The notes: generated from the sequence alone by a model not told the origin. DNA of 64,000 nt from Streptomyces mashuensis (GCF_014654785.1 NZ_BNBD01000016.1:62001-126000), one strand, 5' to 3'; positions 50,810 through 59,922 are shown, numbered from the stretch's first letter. Program-made: numbers and translations.

Positions 50810-52018
50810 TCAGCAGGCGACGAGGAGTTCCGACAGGCCGCGGATGACGTAGCCGGGCCGGCGGACGGGGTCGGCGACCGGGCGCAGGCCCGGGGCCCGG
50901 CGCAGCAGTTCGCCGAAGGCCGTGACGAGTTCGAGGCGGGCCAGCGGGGCGCCCAGGCAGTAGTGGATGCCCGCGCCGAAGCTCAGGTGGGGGTTGTCGG
51001 TGCGGGTGAGGTCCAGCCGGGCGGGGTCGGTGAAGACGGCCGGGTCGTGGTTGGCGGAGCCGAGGAGCAGGGCGACCTCGCTGCCGCGCGGCACGGGGGT
51101 GCCGGCGATCTCGATGTCCTCGAGCACCCAGCGTTCGAAGAGGTGCAGCGGGGTGTCGTGGCGCAGGAGTTCCTCGACAGCCCGGGGCAGCAGGCCGGGG
51201 TCGGCGCGGAGGGCGGCGAGCTGCTCGGGGTGGCGGAAGAGGGCCCACCAGCCGTTGCCGAGGGTGTGGACGGTGGCTTCGTGGCCGGCGTTGAGGAGGA
51301 GGGCGCAGGTGGAGACCATTTCCTGCTCCGTCAGCCGGTCGCCCGCGTCGTGCGCGGCGATGAGGGCGCTGACGAGGTCGTCGCCGGGGTGGCGGCGCCG
51401 TTCGGCGACGAGGTCGCGCAGGTAGGCGGAGAACTCGCGGGCGGCGCGGACGGCGCGGCGGGCGGCCTCCTCGCCGGGGCCGAGTTCGTACATCCCGCAG
51501 ATATCGGCCGACCAGGGGCGCAGCAGGCGCCGGTCGGACGGGGGGATGCCGAGCATCTCGGCGATGACGGTCACGGGCAGCGGTTCGGCGAGGGCGCTCA
51601 CGAGGTCGCCGCCGCCGTCGGCGAGGAGGCCGTCGACCAGTTCCGTGGCGGTCCGGGCGACGGCGGGGGCGAGGCGTTCGACGGTGCGCGGGGTGAACGC
51701 CTGGGCCACGAGGCGCCGGATGCGGGTGTGGTCGGGCGGTTCCAGGTCGAGGAGGCCGTGGTCGTTGAGGGTGTGGAAGGGCTCGTGGGCGGCCGGGGGC
51801 GGGGTGCGCCCGAACTCCTCGTGGCTGAACCGGTGCCGGTAGGTGCGGCCCAGCCGGCGGTCCCGCAGCAGTGCGGAGACGTCGGCGTGGTGGGGGACGA
51901 GCCACTGGCGGGTGGGCTCGAACCAGTGCACGCGACCGGCGGCGCGGAGCCGCGCGTATCCGGGGTAGGGGTCGGCGGCGAAGGCGGGGTCCCAGGGGTC
52001 GAACGCGGCGCCGTCCAT
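50810..52018 (-). CDS. Cytochrome P450
   Basis: A 402-residue soluble bacterial P450. The I-helix oxygen motif is NAGHEATVH (A-G-x-E-A-T), the K-helix ExxR is EELLR, and the heme loop FGAGIHYCLGAPLAR places the axial cysteine near residue 352. All catalytic elements are intact. The sequence resembles CYP107-type biosynthetic and xenobiotic P450s; no ferredoxin gene is adjacent, so electrons must come from elsewhere. Convergent with the MmyB regulator, seven bases apart. Confidence 0.93.
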   Translation of the reverse strand: MDGAAFDPWDPAFAADPYPGYARLRAAGRVHWFEPTRQWLVPHHADVSALLRDRRLGRTYRHRFSHEEFGRTPPPAAHEPFHTLNDHGLLDLEPPDHTRIRRLVAQAFTPRTVERLAPAVARTATELVDGLLADGGGDLVSALAEPLPVTVIAEMLGIPPSDRRLLRPWSADICGMYELGPGEEAARRAVRAAREFSAYLRDLVAERRRHPGDDLVSALIAAHDAGDRLTEQEMVSTCALLLNAGHEATVHTLGNGWWALFRHPEQLAALRADPGLLPRAVEELLRHDTPLHLFERWVLEDIEIAGTPVPRGSEVALLLGSANHDPAVFTDPARLDLTRTDNPHLSFGAGIHYCLGAPLARLELVTAFGELLRRAPGLRPVADPVRRPGYVIRGLSELLVAC

Positions 52019-52102
52019 GCCGGGATGCTATCCGCCGGGCCGCGCCGTGGGGAGGGCGGTGCGCGGCCCGGTTCGTGGGGCGGATGGGGACGGGTGGGGG
52101 GC

Positions 52103-52531
52103 TCAGCCGTTGGCGGAGCCGTTCCCCGAGATGACGGGGATGTCGTTGAGCAGGTGGGCGAGCGGGTCGTCGCCGTCGGCGACGACGGAGTTGTCGGTGC
52201 ACTGCTGCTGTTGCTGCGAGGTGAGGACGGGGATGTCCTGCACGCCGATGTTGAGGAGCAGGGCGAGCGACTGGATGCCGGCCTTGCCCACGCCGATGCA
52301 GAGCTTGTCGAGGCTGCCCTGGACGGCGGTCATCTGCGGGCTCTCCTTGCCGCCGGTGTGGGTGGCGCCGTGTTCGGAGACCGTTCCGTTGCCGTTCACG
52401 ATGTCCCTGCGGTTGTTCTCCGCGGCCGTCGCCGGGGCGGCCATGAGACCGATGGCCGTGACGGCGAGGGCTCCCTTCGCGATGGCGCTGGTGAACACGT
52501 CCACGTCCCTGTCCCTGTCCTTCGTTCGCAT
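52103..52531 (-). CDS. Rodlin (RdlA/RdlB family), single copy
   Basis: A 142-residue secreted protein. The mature part has the rodlin pattern: SPQMTAVQGSLDKLCIG, VQDIPVL, QQQQQCTDNS, and the terminal DDPLAHLLNDIPVISGNGSANG-type ending, with two conserved cysteines. Rodlins form the rodlet layer on aerial hyphae and spores. The signal peptide is MRTKDRDRDVDVFTSAIAKG onwards; the true start may be one of two GTG codons at 52504 or 52498 because the ATG has a weak ribosome site. Rodlins usually occur as a divergent pair, but only one is visible here. Confidence 0.87.
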   Translation of the reverse strand: MRTKDRDRDVDVFTSAIAKGALAVTAIGLMAAPATAAENNRRDIVNGNGTVSEHGATHTGGKESPQMTAVQGSLDKLCIGVGKAGIQSLALLLNIGVQDIPVLTSQQQQQCTDNSVVADGDDPLAHLLNDIPVISGNGSANG

Positions 52532-52759
52532 GGTCTTCCCGGCAGGGAAGTGTCCTGATAACTCCGGTGCGCGGGGAAGGTTCCGGATGCTCACCCGTCT
52601 GCCGGGCGGACCGTAACAGCCCGCCGCCGGGCCGCCGAGGGTTTTGTCACATGGTGCGAACGTCCGTCCGGGGCGTCCCGGGGGCGGCTAGCGTCGCCGC
52701 TCGTCCACGAACGACGGCCGGCGGCGGTGCCGTGCGGCCCGCGAGCGGAAGGCGGTGCC

Positions 52760-53518
52760 ATGCGCGTACGGGCTGCGCACGGCGTGCGGAGGTGGCCGGC
52801 CGGGTCGCTGCCCCGGTGGGCGGTGCCGGACGGCGGACGGCCGGGCGCCGGGCGGGCGCTCGGCACCTGGCTGGTGGTGGCCGCGCTGGCGGCGACGCTG
52901 GTGGCGCTGATCGTGCCGGTGGCGCTGTTCCCCGGCCGGGCGGCCGGCGGGGCGCGGCCGGTGGCGGCCGGCGCCCCGGTGTGGGACGACGACGGCGCCG
53001 GGGTGCGCGACACCCCGTACGGGGAGCTGACGGCCCTGGACCGGGACTTCGTGCGCAAGGTGCGGCTGGCGGGCCTGTGGGAACAGCCGGCGGGCCGGCT
53101 GGCGCAGGAGCGGGGGACGACGGAGAGCGTGCGGACCGCGGGGGAGCACCTCGTCGGCGGCCACACGGAGCTGGACCGCCGGTCCGTCGAGGCCGCCAGG
53201 GTGCTGGACGTTCCGCTGCCCGACCGCCCGACCGCACAGCAGCAGGGCTGGCTGGACCGGATCGGGGCGGCGCAGGGCAGTGCGTTCGACCGGACCTTCG
53301 CCGAGCTGGTGCGGGCCGCGCACGGCAAGGTGTTCGGCCTGGTGGCGCTGGTGCGGGACAGGACGGGCAACGCCGTCGTCCGGGATCTGGCCACGCGCGC
53401 CAACACCGTCGTGCTCGACCACATCAGTGTGCTGGAGGACACCGGCCGCTCCGGTGTCCCGCACACCGGAGCCCCCGGTGGGGCCCCGGCTCGGCACAGC
53501 GACGAGGAAATGAAGTGA
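52760..53518 (+). CDS. DUF4142 protein, membrane anchored
   Basis: A 252-residue protein with an Arg-rich start, a hydrophobic segment at about 40-65 and a DUF4142 (ferritin-like four-helix) domain: LTALDRDFVRKVRLAGLWE, ESVRTAGEHLVGGHTELDRR and later helices. DUF4142 proteins are usually periplasmic or secreted helical bundles of unknown function. The gene is followed after four bases by a DUF1996 gene, suggesting co-export. Confidence 0.85.
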   Translation: MRVRAAHGVRRWPAGSLPRWAVPDGGRPGAGRALGTWLVVAALAATLVALIVPVALFPGRAAGGARPVAAGAPVWDDDGAGVRDTPYGELTALDRDFVRKVRLAGLWEQPAGRLAQERGTTESVRTAGEHLVGGHTELDRRSVEAARVLDVPLPDRPTAQQQGWLDRIGAAQGSAFDRTFAELVRAAHGKVFGLVALVRDRTGNAVVRDLATRANTVVLDHISVLEDTGRSGVPHTGAPGGAPARHSDEEMK

Positions 53519-53522
53519 TGTC

Positions 53523-54962
53523 ATGACCCCCATGACCCGACCGCGCCACCGGTGGCGCGTCCCGGTGAAGGTCCGTGTGCTGGCCGCGGGCGCGGCCCTG
53601 CTGCTGGGCGGCGGTGCGACCGCGGTGGTCGCCGCCGACGCCTCGGCGGGCGGCGCGCACCGTTCCGCGCCGCGCTCCGCGGAGGCCGGCGCGGCGACCG
53701 CGACGACGGTGGTCTGCCCCGACGTGGGCGACCGCCTGAGCGAGGTGCCCGGCCCGGCGCGGCAGCGCGTCTCGGCGGGGCTCGCCGAGCTGGACGCGCA
53801 GGTGGCGCACGCCTACGAGCACGCCGCCGGGCCGGACGGCGACGGTGACGGCGAGGCGGTGCTCGGCGAGTTGCGGCGGCAGCGCTCGGAGACGATCGGG
53901 CGGATGGCCGACGCCATCGGCGAGCAGGCCGGGCGTCCGGCGGCGCTGACCGGGCTGAGCGCGTGCACGATGCGGAAGGTGCAGCAGGTACGGGCGCAGG
54001 ACGGCAACGGTGACGATGACGAGGCCGGCGACCGTGACGCCGGCGACGCGGAGGCCGGTGCGCGGGTGTTGCGGCGGCCGCTGCCGGGCGGGCCCGCGCC
54101 GGCGGACTTCGCCGACATCCGCAGCGCGCCCGCCGTCTCCCGGCCGGCGGTGCGGGCCGGCGGCTCCTCGGGCACCTTCACCACGCGGTGCGGACGGAAC
54201 GAGAACGGCCACTTCAACTCGGACAACGTCATCGTCACGCCCGGCGTGAGCAACGGCGCCCACCATACGCACGACTACGTCGGCAACCTGTCCACGAACG
54301 CGTTCTCCACCGATGCGAGCCTGGCCGCCGCCGGCACCACGTGCGCGGACGGGGACCGGTCGACGCACTACTGGCCGGTGCTGCGGCTGCTGGACGGTTC
54401 GGCGGCGCCGGACGCGCGGAAGCCGGGCGGCGGGCACGACGGGAACATGGGCCGCATCCTGCGGCCGGCGTCGGTGACGCTGGAGTTCCGCGGCAGCCCG
54501 GTGGCGAAGGTGACGGACATGCCGCGTTTCCTGCGCATCATCACCGGTGACGCCAAGGCGTTCACCAGCGGGCCCGGCAACGCCAACGCGTCGTGGAGCT
54601 GCACGGGCTTCGAGAACCGGCAGCTGAAGGACAAGTACCCGGTCTGTCCGGAGGGCGCGCAGGTGGTGCGTACCCTCGCGTTCCAGAGCTGCTGGGACGG
54701 GCGGTCGACCGACAGCGCCAACCACCGCACGCACGTGGCGTTCGCCCGCCGGGACGGTTCGTGCCCGCGCGGCTTCCGTGCGATGCCGCAGCTGGTGCAG
54801 CGCATCGCGTACGACGTGCCGAAGGGCACCGCCTTCGCCGTCGACAGCTTCCCCGAGCAGCTGCACAAGCCCGTCACCGACCACGGCGACTTCATCAACG
54901 TGATGCCGGAGTCCCTGATGGCGCGGGCCACGGCCTGCATCAACAGCGGCCGGCGCTGCTGA
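53523..54962 (+). CDS. Secreted DUF1996 protein
   Basis: A 479-residue exported protein with a signal peptide (about 1-40) and an N-terminal helical spacer (80-160), then a Gly/Ala linker. The C-terminal 270 residues are DUF1996, recognisable by HFNSDNVIVTPGVSNGAHHTHDYVGN, the TTCADGDRSTHYWPVL block and SCWDGRSTDSANHRTHVAF. Many conserved His, Asp and Cys residues suggest a catalytic or metal site, but function is unknown. DUF1996 also occurs in fungal secreted proteins. Co-transcribed with the DUF4142 gene; a hairpin terminator follows. Confidence 0.87.
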   Translation: MTPMTRPRHRWRVPVKVRVLAAGAALLLGGGATAVVAADASAGGAHRSAPRSAEAGAATATTVVCPDVGDRLSEVPGPARQRVSAGLAELDAQVAHAYEHAAGPDGDGDGEAVLGELRRQRSETIGRMADAIGEQAGRPAALTGLSACTMRKVQQVRAQDGNGDDDEAGDRDAGDAEAGARVLRRPLPGGPAPADFADIRSAPAVSRPAVRAGGSSGTFTTRCGRNENGHFNSDNVIVTPGVSNGAHHTHDYVGNLSTNAFSTDASLAAAGTTCADGDRSTHYWPVLRLLDGSAAPDARKPGGGHDGNMGRILRPASVTLEFRGSPVAKVTDMPRFLRIITGDAKAFTSGPGNANASWSCTGFENRQLKDKYPVCPEGAQVVRTLAFQSCWDGRSTDSANHRTHVAFARRDGSCPRGFRAMPQLVQRIAYDVPKGTAFAVDSFPEQLHKPVTDHGDFINVMPESLMARATACINSGRRC

Positions 54963-55046
54963 GCCGCCGGTAGTCCCCTCCGGTCCACCCCCGCTCCCGG
55001 CGCCCGGCGACTCCCCGCCGGCCCCGCCGCCGGCGCCGGGAAACAA

Positions 55047-55082
55047 GGCGGCCCCGGTCCTTCCCCCAGGACCGGGGCCGCC
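55047..55082. terminator. Bidirectional hairpin terminator
   Basis: Perfect 14-bp stem (GGCGGCCCCGGTCC with its complement) and 8-base loop between the convergent DUF1996 and PucR-like genes. Confidence 0.8.
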
Positions 55083-55105
55083 GCACGACGCGGTGCGGCC
55101 CCCGG

Positions 55106-56200
55106 TCACAGCCCGTTGACGCGGGCCTGCCGGCCGAGGCCGAGCGGCTGGACGGCGCCGGCCCCGGCGGGACGGGCCCGGCCGGCGCGGGGGCGCGGCC
55201 GGCGGGAGCGGGCCAGCAGGCGCCGGCTGCGCAGCGCGAGCTCCAGCTCGAAGCGCGTGCGCGGCTCGCGCAGGACGGGGCCGAAGAGCTTCTCGATCTG
55301 CCGCAGGCGGTAGCGCACCGTCTGCGGGTGCACCTGGAGGGTGCGGGCGGCCTCCGGGGCGCCGCCGCTCTCCAGCCAGGCCAGCAGCGTCATCTCCAGC
55401 CGCTCGCTCTGCCGTGGCGTCAGCCCGTCCAGCGGGCCGAGCCAGCGCGCCGACAGGGCCCGGGCCAGCGACTGGTCCTGGAGCAGCAGCAGGTCGGAGA
55501 GGTGGTCGTCGACGAAGACGGGGCGTGCCCGGGGGCCGGTGGTGCCGGCCGGGGCGAGGGCCCGGAGCCGGCGTGCCCAGCGCAGCGAGGAGGCGGCGTC
55601 GGTGACGGGCACGGCGTGCCCGACGGTGGCCGTGCGGCCGCCCAGCGCCGCCACCAGGGCGGCGCGGCCGCCCTCGCCCCGGTCGGGGACCAGCAGGCAC
55701 ACGTCGGTGTCGAGGGTGCCGAGCAGTCCCTGGCCGAGGACGCCCTCCAGCTGGACGGCGAGGGCGAACGCCTCGCCGGAGGAGAGGCCGTCGAGGACGA
55801 CGGCGCGGACGCGCTCGGGCAGCGGCCAGCACGCCTGGCGGGCCAGCTCGGCGAGGAGGGCGCCGGGCAGGCAGCGGTCCTCGGCGAGCGCGGCGAACAG
55901 CGCCTGCCGGGCCCGGGCCACGGGCATGGCGGTCACGACGCGGCGGGCCGGCGGCCGGCCGCCGTCCGTGCCGGTACGGTCCGCGGCGGGGCCGCGCAGG
56001 TCGAGCGAGGCGAGCAGGGCCCGCTCGACCGCGGAGCGCGCCGCGTCCCGGCCCACGCGCGCCGTCAGGTCGGCGAACGCCGGTGTGGTGGCGAGGAGTT
56101 CGTCGACGACCCGGGCGGCGACGGCGGGGAGTTCCTTGCGCAGGACGCGGGTCCATTCGCCCCGTGGTCGTGACCAGATGCGATCGAGTATGTCGCACAT
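55106..56200 (-). CDS. PucR-type helix-turn-helix regulator
   Basis: A 364-residue regulator. The N-terminal two-thirds form a mixed domain without a recognised ligand motif, and the C-terminal HTH_30-type helix-turn-helix reads EAARTLQVHPQTVRYRLRQIEKLFG (about 300-325). A basic Arg/Pro/Gly tail of about 40 residues follows, which is odd for the family. ATG 56200 follows GGAGG by seven bases. It is divergent from the cytochrome-b-like redox operon, its most likely target. Confidence 0.85.
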   Translation of the reverse strand: MCDILDRIWSRPRGEWTRVLRKELPAVAARVVDELLATTPAFADLTARVGRDAARSAVERALLASLDLRGPAADRTGTDGGRPPARRVVTAMPVARARQALFAALAEDRCLPGALLAELARQACWPLPERVRAVVLDGLSSGEAFALAVQLEGVLGQGLLGTLDTDVCLLVPDRGEGGRAALVAALGGRTATVGHAVPVTDAASSLRWARRLRALAPAGTTGPRARPVFVDDHLSDLLLLQDQSLARALSARWLGPLDGLTPRQSERLEMTLLAWLESGGAPEAARTLQVHPQTVRYRLRQIEKLFGPVLREPRTRFELELALRSRRLLARSRRPRPRAGRARPAGAGAVQPLGLGRQARVNGL

Positions 56201-56506
56201 TGTTTTACCTCCGGACGTTCCGTACCGGACAAGGGGATCGAACGGACGGTCGGACCCTCTCGCCTGAAGGGGAATCATCGACAGCCACTCCTTGTCGCGG
56301 GGACAGGCACACCCGAATTTGTCACAGCGCGATAAAGCTCATGAAGGTGTTGCGGAAGTTCAGCATCCTGCTGTGCATTCGTCCGGCCCGCGGGATACTT
56401 CGCCGCACTGGGAAGTGCCCCCGGACGTGCCGGATTTCCGGTCTTCTTCCCCGCACGCGGGCGTCCGCCGCACCATGGTGCCGCGCCGCCCGCCGGAGGC
56501 CCCTCC
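56201..56506. other. 306-base divergent intergenic region
   Basis: Between the PucR-type regulator and the redox operon. It contains AT-richer stretches near 56320-56350 and should hold both promoters, but I see no clear -35/-10 pair, palindrome or known RNA. Confidence 0.6.
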
Positions 56507-57259
56507 ATGTCCCTGCCCCCCGTGTCACCGCCGGTTCCCCCGGCACCTCCCGCTCCCCCTCCCCCGCCACCACCGTGGCGGCCCGGTCCGCGGACGCCCC
56601 CGGCGGCCGGTGCGCGCCGGACGCGGTCCCGCCCCGCCGGCCGGCTTTCCGCGCGGCCGGCCCTGCCCGCGGCGATCCTGCTGTTCCTCGCCGTCGCGGC
56701 GCGCTCCGGAGTCGCCGAACGCACGCGGCTGTTCCTCGACTTCGGCGCCGGGGTGCTCGCCCTGGTCTCGCTGACCGCCACCGTCCTGTGGGGCCTGGCG
56801 GCCACCGACCGGATGCTGCTGGGCTCCGGCCACCGGCTGCTGGCCCAGGGCGTGCACCGGGGCCTGGCCGTCGCCGGGCTCGGCTTCCTCGTCCTGCACA
56901 TCGGCGTGAAGGTGGCCGAGGGCCGCACGCGCGGCACGGCCGCGGCCGTGCCCTTCGCCGACCCCGCGCACCCGCTGCTGATCGGCCTGGGCACGCTGGC
57001 CGGCTATGTGTTCCTCGCGCTCGCCGTGACCGGCGCGGTCCGCAGCGCCTTCGCGTCCGTCGGCCGCTCCCGCGCCTGGCGGGCCCTCCACCTGTGCGCG
57101 TACCCGGCCTGGGGCGCGGCCCTGGTGCACGGCCTGTACGCGGGCCGCCCGGCGAGCGGCTGGGTCACCGCCGCGTACGCCGCGTGCGTGGCGGCGGCCG
57201 CGGTGACGCTGCTGCTGCGGCTGCGCCTGTCCCGCGGCGGCCAGGGAGGCGACGCGTGA
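56507..57259 (+). CDS. Cytochrome b-like/ferric-reductase-like membrane protein
   Basis: A 250-residue membrane protein with a Pro-rich cytoplasmic N-terminus (1-45) and five or six helices. Histidines occur in pairs placed as in two-heme b-type proteins: HRLLAQGVHRG, VLHIGVKV, LHLCAYPAWG and VHGLYAG. It could bind two b hemes and pass electrons across the membrane. First gene of a three-gene operon with a NuoF-like protein and a COG4315 lipoprotein. Start ATG 56507 follows GGAGG. Heme number is inference. Confidence 0.72.
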   Translation: MSLPPVSPPVPPAPPAPPPPPPPWRPGPRTPPAAGARRTRSRPAGRLSARPALPAAILLFLAVAARSGVAERTRLFLDFGAGVLALVSLTATVLWGLAATDRMLLGSGHRLLAQGVHRGLAVAGLGFLVLHIGVKVAEGRTRGTAAAVPFADPAHPLLIGLGTLAGYVFLALAVTGAVRSAFASVGRSRAWRALHLCAYPAWGAALVHGLYAGRPASGWVTAAYAACVAAAAVTLLLRLRLSRGGQGGDA

Positions 57260-58755
57260 CCGGCCGCGTACCGGTGCTGTCGGCGGTCGGCCCGCCCCGC
57301 CTGCTGGCCGGGCTGGACCGGACGCCCTGGCTGGACCTGGCGGCCCACCTGGCGCTGCACGGGCCCTTGCCGCACCTGTCCGGCGGTGAACTCGCCGATC
57401 TGGCCGAGGGCGTGGACCTGCGCGGCCGCGGCGGGGCCGGTTTCCCCTTCGCCCGCAAGGTGCGCGCGGTCCTCGACTCCCGGGCCCGCACGGGCCCGGC
57501 CACGGCGGTCGTCGTCAACGGCAGCGAGGGCGAGCCGGGTTGCCTCAAGGACACGGCGCTGCTGCTGCACGTACCGCACCTGGTGCTCGACGGCGCGCTG
57601 CTGGCCGCCGGGGCGCTCGGTGCGGAACGGGTGGCCGTGGGCGTGGCGCGGGAGGACGTGGAGCTGTCGGTGCGGCGCGCGGTGGCCGAGCGCGGCACCG
57701 TGGAACCGGCGGTCCATGTCGTACGGCTGCCGGAGCGGTTCGTCACCGGCGAGGGCAGCGCGCTGATCCGGGGCGTGGGCGGCGGCCCGGCGCTGCCGTC
57801 CGGGCGCCGGGTGCGGTCCAGCGAGAGCGGCCTGGGCGGGCTGCCGACGCTGCTGTCCAACACCGAGACGTTCGCGCAGCTGGCCGTCGCCGCCCGGCTG
57901 GGCGTGGCGGGCTTCCGCGAGCTGGGCCTGCCCGAGGAGCCGGGGACGGTGCTGCTGACCGTCGCCGGGACGCACGTGGTGGAGACCCCCACCGGGCTGC
58001 CGCTGCCGTACGCGCTGCGGGTGTGCGGGGCGGACGTGGGCCAGGGCCTGCTGGCGGGCGGCTACCACGGCGCCTGGCTGCCGGCGGCCGCCGCCGCGGC
58101 CGCCACGGTCTCGCGCGGCTCGCTGACGGCGGCCGGGGCGGTCTTCGGCGCCGGGGCGCTGCTGCCGCTGCCGGAGGCCACCTGCCCGGTGGGCGAGACC
58201 GCCCGCGTGGCGCGGTGGCTGGCCGCGGAGTCGGCCGGCCAGTGCGGCCCGTGCTTCAAGGGGCTGCCGGCGCTGGCGGAGTCGCTGTACGCGGTCGCGC
58301 GCGGCGGCGGCGTGCAGGCGACGGCGGCCGTGCAGGCCGCCCTGCGGGCGGTGGAGCGGCGCGGTGCCTGCGGGCACCCGGACGGCACCGCGCGGTTCGT
58401 GGCCACGTCCTTGGCCGTCTTCGCCGACGACCACGCCGCACACGCGCGGGGCGCGGGCTGCGGGCGCCCGGTCCTGGGCGCGCTGCCACTGCCCGAGGGC
58501 GTGCGCGGCGGCGAGCCGCGGCCCGCCGCGGCCCGGCCGCCGGCCCCCGACGAGCGGCTGGTCGTGGACTGGACGCTGTGCCGCGGCCACGGGCTCTGCG
58601 CGGACCTGCTGCCGGGCATCCTGCGGCTGGGTCCCGACGGTTACCCCGAGCGGGCCGCGATCGCGGTGCCCGCCCGGATGCGGCAGCGGGCGCGGCGCGC
58701 GGTCCGCCGCTGCCCCGCGCTGGCGCTGCGCGTGGAGACCGCGGCGGGGCGCTGA
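57256..58755 (+). CDS. NuoF-like flavin/iron-sulfur protein with C-terminal ferredoxin-like domain
   Basis: A 499-residue protein related to the NADH-binding NuoF subunit. The FMN/NADH region is RGRGGAGFPFARK with VVVNGSEGEPGCLKD, and a SLBB-like middle leads to the ESAGQCGPCFKG iron-sulfur ligand set. A C-terminal domain (about 435-499) has CRGHGLC and RRCPALAL, resembling a [3Fe-4S] or [4Fe-4S] ferredoxin. Fusion of NuoF-like and ferredoxin parts outside a complex I operon suggests an independent NAD(P)H-linked electron donor for the upstream cytochrome. The GTG start overlaps the upstream stop as GTGA. Confidence 0.85.
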   Translation: MTGRVPVLSAVGPPRLLAGLDRTPWLDLAAHLALHGPLPHLSGGELADLAEGVDLRGRGGAGFPFARKVRAVLDSRARTGPATAVVVNGSEGEPGCLKDTALLLHVPHLVLDGALLAAGALGAERVAVGVAREDVELSVRRAVAERGTVEPAVHVVRLPERFVTGEGSALIRGVGGGPALPSGRRVRSSESGLGGLPTLLSNTETFAQLAVAARLGVAGFRELGLPEEPGTVLLTVAGTHVVETPTGLPLPYALRVCGADVGQGLLAGGYHGAWLPAAAAAAATVSRGSLTAAGAVFGAGALLPLPEATCPVGETARVARWLAAESAGQCGPCFKGLPALAESLYAVARGGGVQATAAVQAALRAVERRGACGHPDGTARFVATSLAVFADDHAAHARGAGCGRPVLGALPLPEGVRGGEPRPAAARPPAPDERLVVDWTLCRGHGLCADLLPGILRLGPDGYPERAAIAVPARMRQRARRAVRRCPALALRVETAAGR

Positions 58756-58821
58756 CCCGCCGCCCCCCGCTTCCCAACTCCCCTGATTCTTCCGTGTTGT
58801 ACGAGAGAAAGGTCACCCGCG

Positions 58822-59922
58822 ATGGACACCTCCGAGCAGAAGGCTTCCCAGAAGGCCGCGCAGCAGGACCGGCAGCAGGACCGGCAGCAGGACCGGCACG
58901 ACAGGTGCGCCGACGGCGCACCGCACGGCACCCGGCGGCGGCGCGCGGTCCTGCCGGCCGCCGCGGCCGTGGCCGTGATACTGCTGGCGGGCGCGTGCGG
59001 CGGCAGCCCCGCGGCCAAGGAGCGGACCGGCGACGACGTCCGGCCGGCGGCGAACGGCTCGGGCGCCGGCAAGGGCTACGGGTACGGGTCGGACGCGGGC
59101 GGCTACGGGTCGTCCGGCGCCGCCAAGGGCGCGTCGCCGGCCGCCGAGGCGCAGGCCGGGGCGCTGGCGGTGCGGGACGCGACCGGACTGGGCCAGGTCG
59201 TCACGGACGCCAAGGGCTTCACGCTCTACCGCTTCGACAAGGACACCGCCAAGCCGCCGGCGTCGCACTGCGACGGCGACTGCGCGGCGGCCTGGCCGCC
59301 GGTGCCGGCCGAGGGCGCCACCGCGTCGGGCGGCGTCAAGGCGTCCGACCTCGGGCAGGTGATGCGGTCCGACGGCACCCGGCAGTTGACGCTCGGCGGC
59401 TGGCCCGTCTACCGGTACGCCAAGGACGCGGCCCCCGGTGACACCAAGGGCCAGGGCGTCGGCGGGACGTGGAACGCCCTGGCCCCCGACGGCGGGAAGG
59501 CCGGTGCGGCGGCGGCCGGCGCGGCCAAGGGCAAGGACGAGGCCCCGGCGGCCGGTCTGTCCGTCTCCGAGCATCCGCAGCTCGGCAGGATCCTCGTGGA
59601 CGGGCAGGGCCGGACGCTCTACCGCTTCGCCAAGGACAGCGCCTGGCCGATGCGGTTCGCATGCACCGGGTCCTGCCTGGACACCTGGAAGCCCGCCAAG
59701 CCGGTGGACAGGGCGAAGGTCCGGGGGGTCGCGGAGAAGCTGGTCACCACCGTGACCCGCCCGGACGGCACCGGGCAACTGGCCGTCGACTGCTGGCCGG
59801 TGTACTGGTTCACCGGTGACACGAAACCCGGTGACGTCAACGGCCAGGGCAAACAAGGCGTCTGGTTCGCCGTCGACGACAAGGGCCGCAAGGTCACCGG
59901 GTCGCCCTCGCCCGCGGCCTGA
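58822..59922 (+). CDS. Lipoprotein with two COG4315 repeats
   Basis: A 366-residue lipoprotein-like protein. A long Gln/Arg/Asp N-terminus precedes the hydrophobic core and lipobox LLAGAC near residue 59. Two homologous COG4315 units follow: GFTLYRFDKDTAKPP with SHCDGDCAAAWPP, and GRTLYRFAKDSAWP with ACTGSCLDTWKP, each with paired cysteines, YR and WPVY motifs. Function of COG4315 is unknown, but it recurs next to redox genes. It is third in an operon with a b-type cytochrome and NuoF-like protein, so an external electron-accepting or metal-binding role is a fair hypothesis. The N-terminus includes a threefold DNA repeat. Confidence 0.85.
   Translation: MDTSEQKASQKAAQQDRQQDRQQDRHDRCADGAPHGTRRRRAVLPAAAAVAVILLAGACGGSPAAKERTGDDVRPAANGSGAGKGYGYGSDAGGYGSSGAAKGASPAAEAQAGALAVRDATGLGQVVTDAKGFTLYRFDKDTAKPPASHCDGDCAAAWPPVPAEGATASGGVKASDLGQVMRSDGTRQLTLGGWPVYRYAKDAAPGDTKGQGVGGTWNALAPDGGKAGAAAAGAAKGKDEAPAAGLSVSEHPQLGRILVDGQGRTLYRFAKDSAWPMRFACTGSCLDTWKPAKPVDRAKVRGVAEKLVTTVTRPDGTGQLAVDCWPVYWFTGDTKPGDVNGQGKQGVWFAVDDKGRKVTGSPSPAA
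58861..58896 (+). repeat. Three perfect 12-bp tandem repeats inside the COG4315 gene
   Basis: CAGCAGGACCGG occurs three times in a row, encoding QQDR repeats ahead of the lipobox. Copy number may vary between strains. Confidence 0.85.

Noticed and set aside
56341..56506. Possible upstream peptide (MKVLRKFSILLCIRPARG) before the redox operon
   Set aside because: No ribosome site and the frame runs out of phase into the next gene. Not enough support for a leader peptide.
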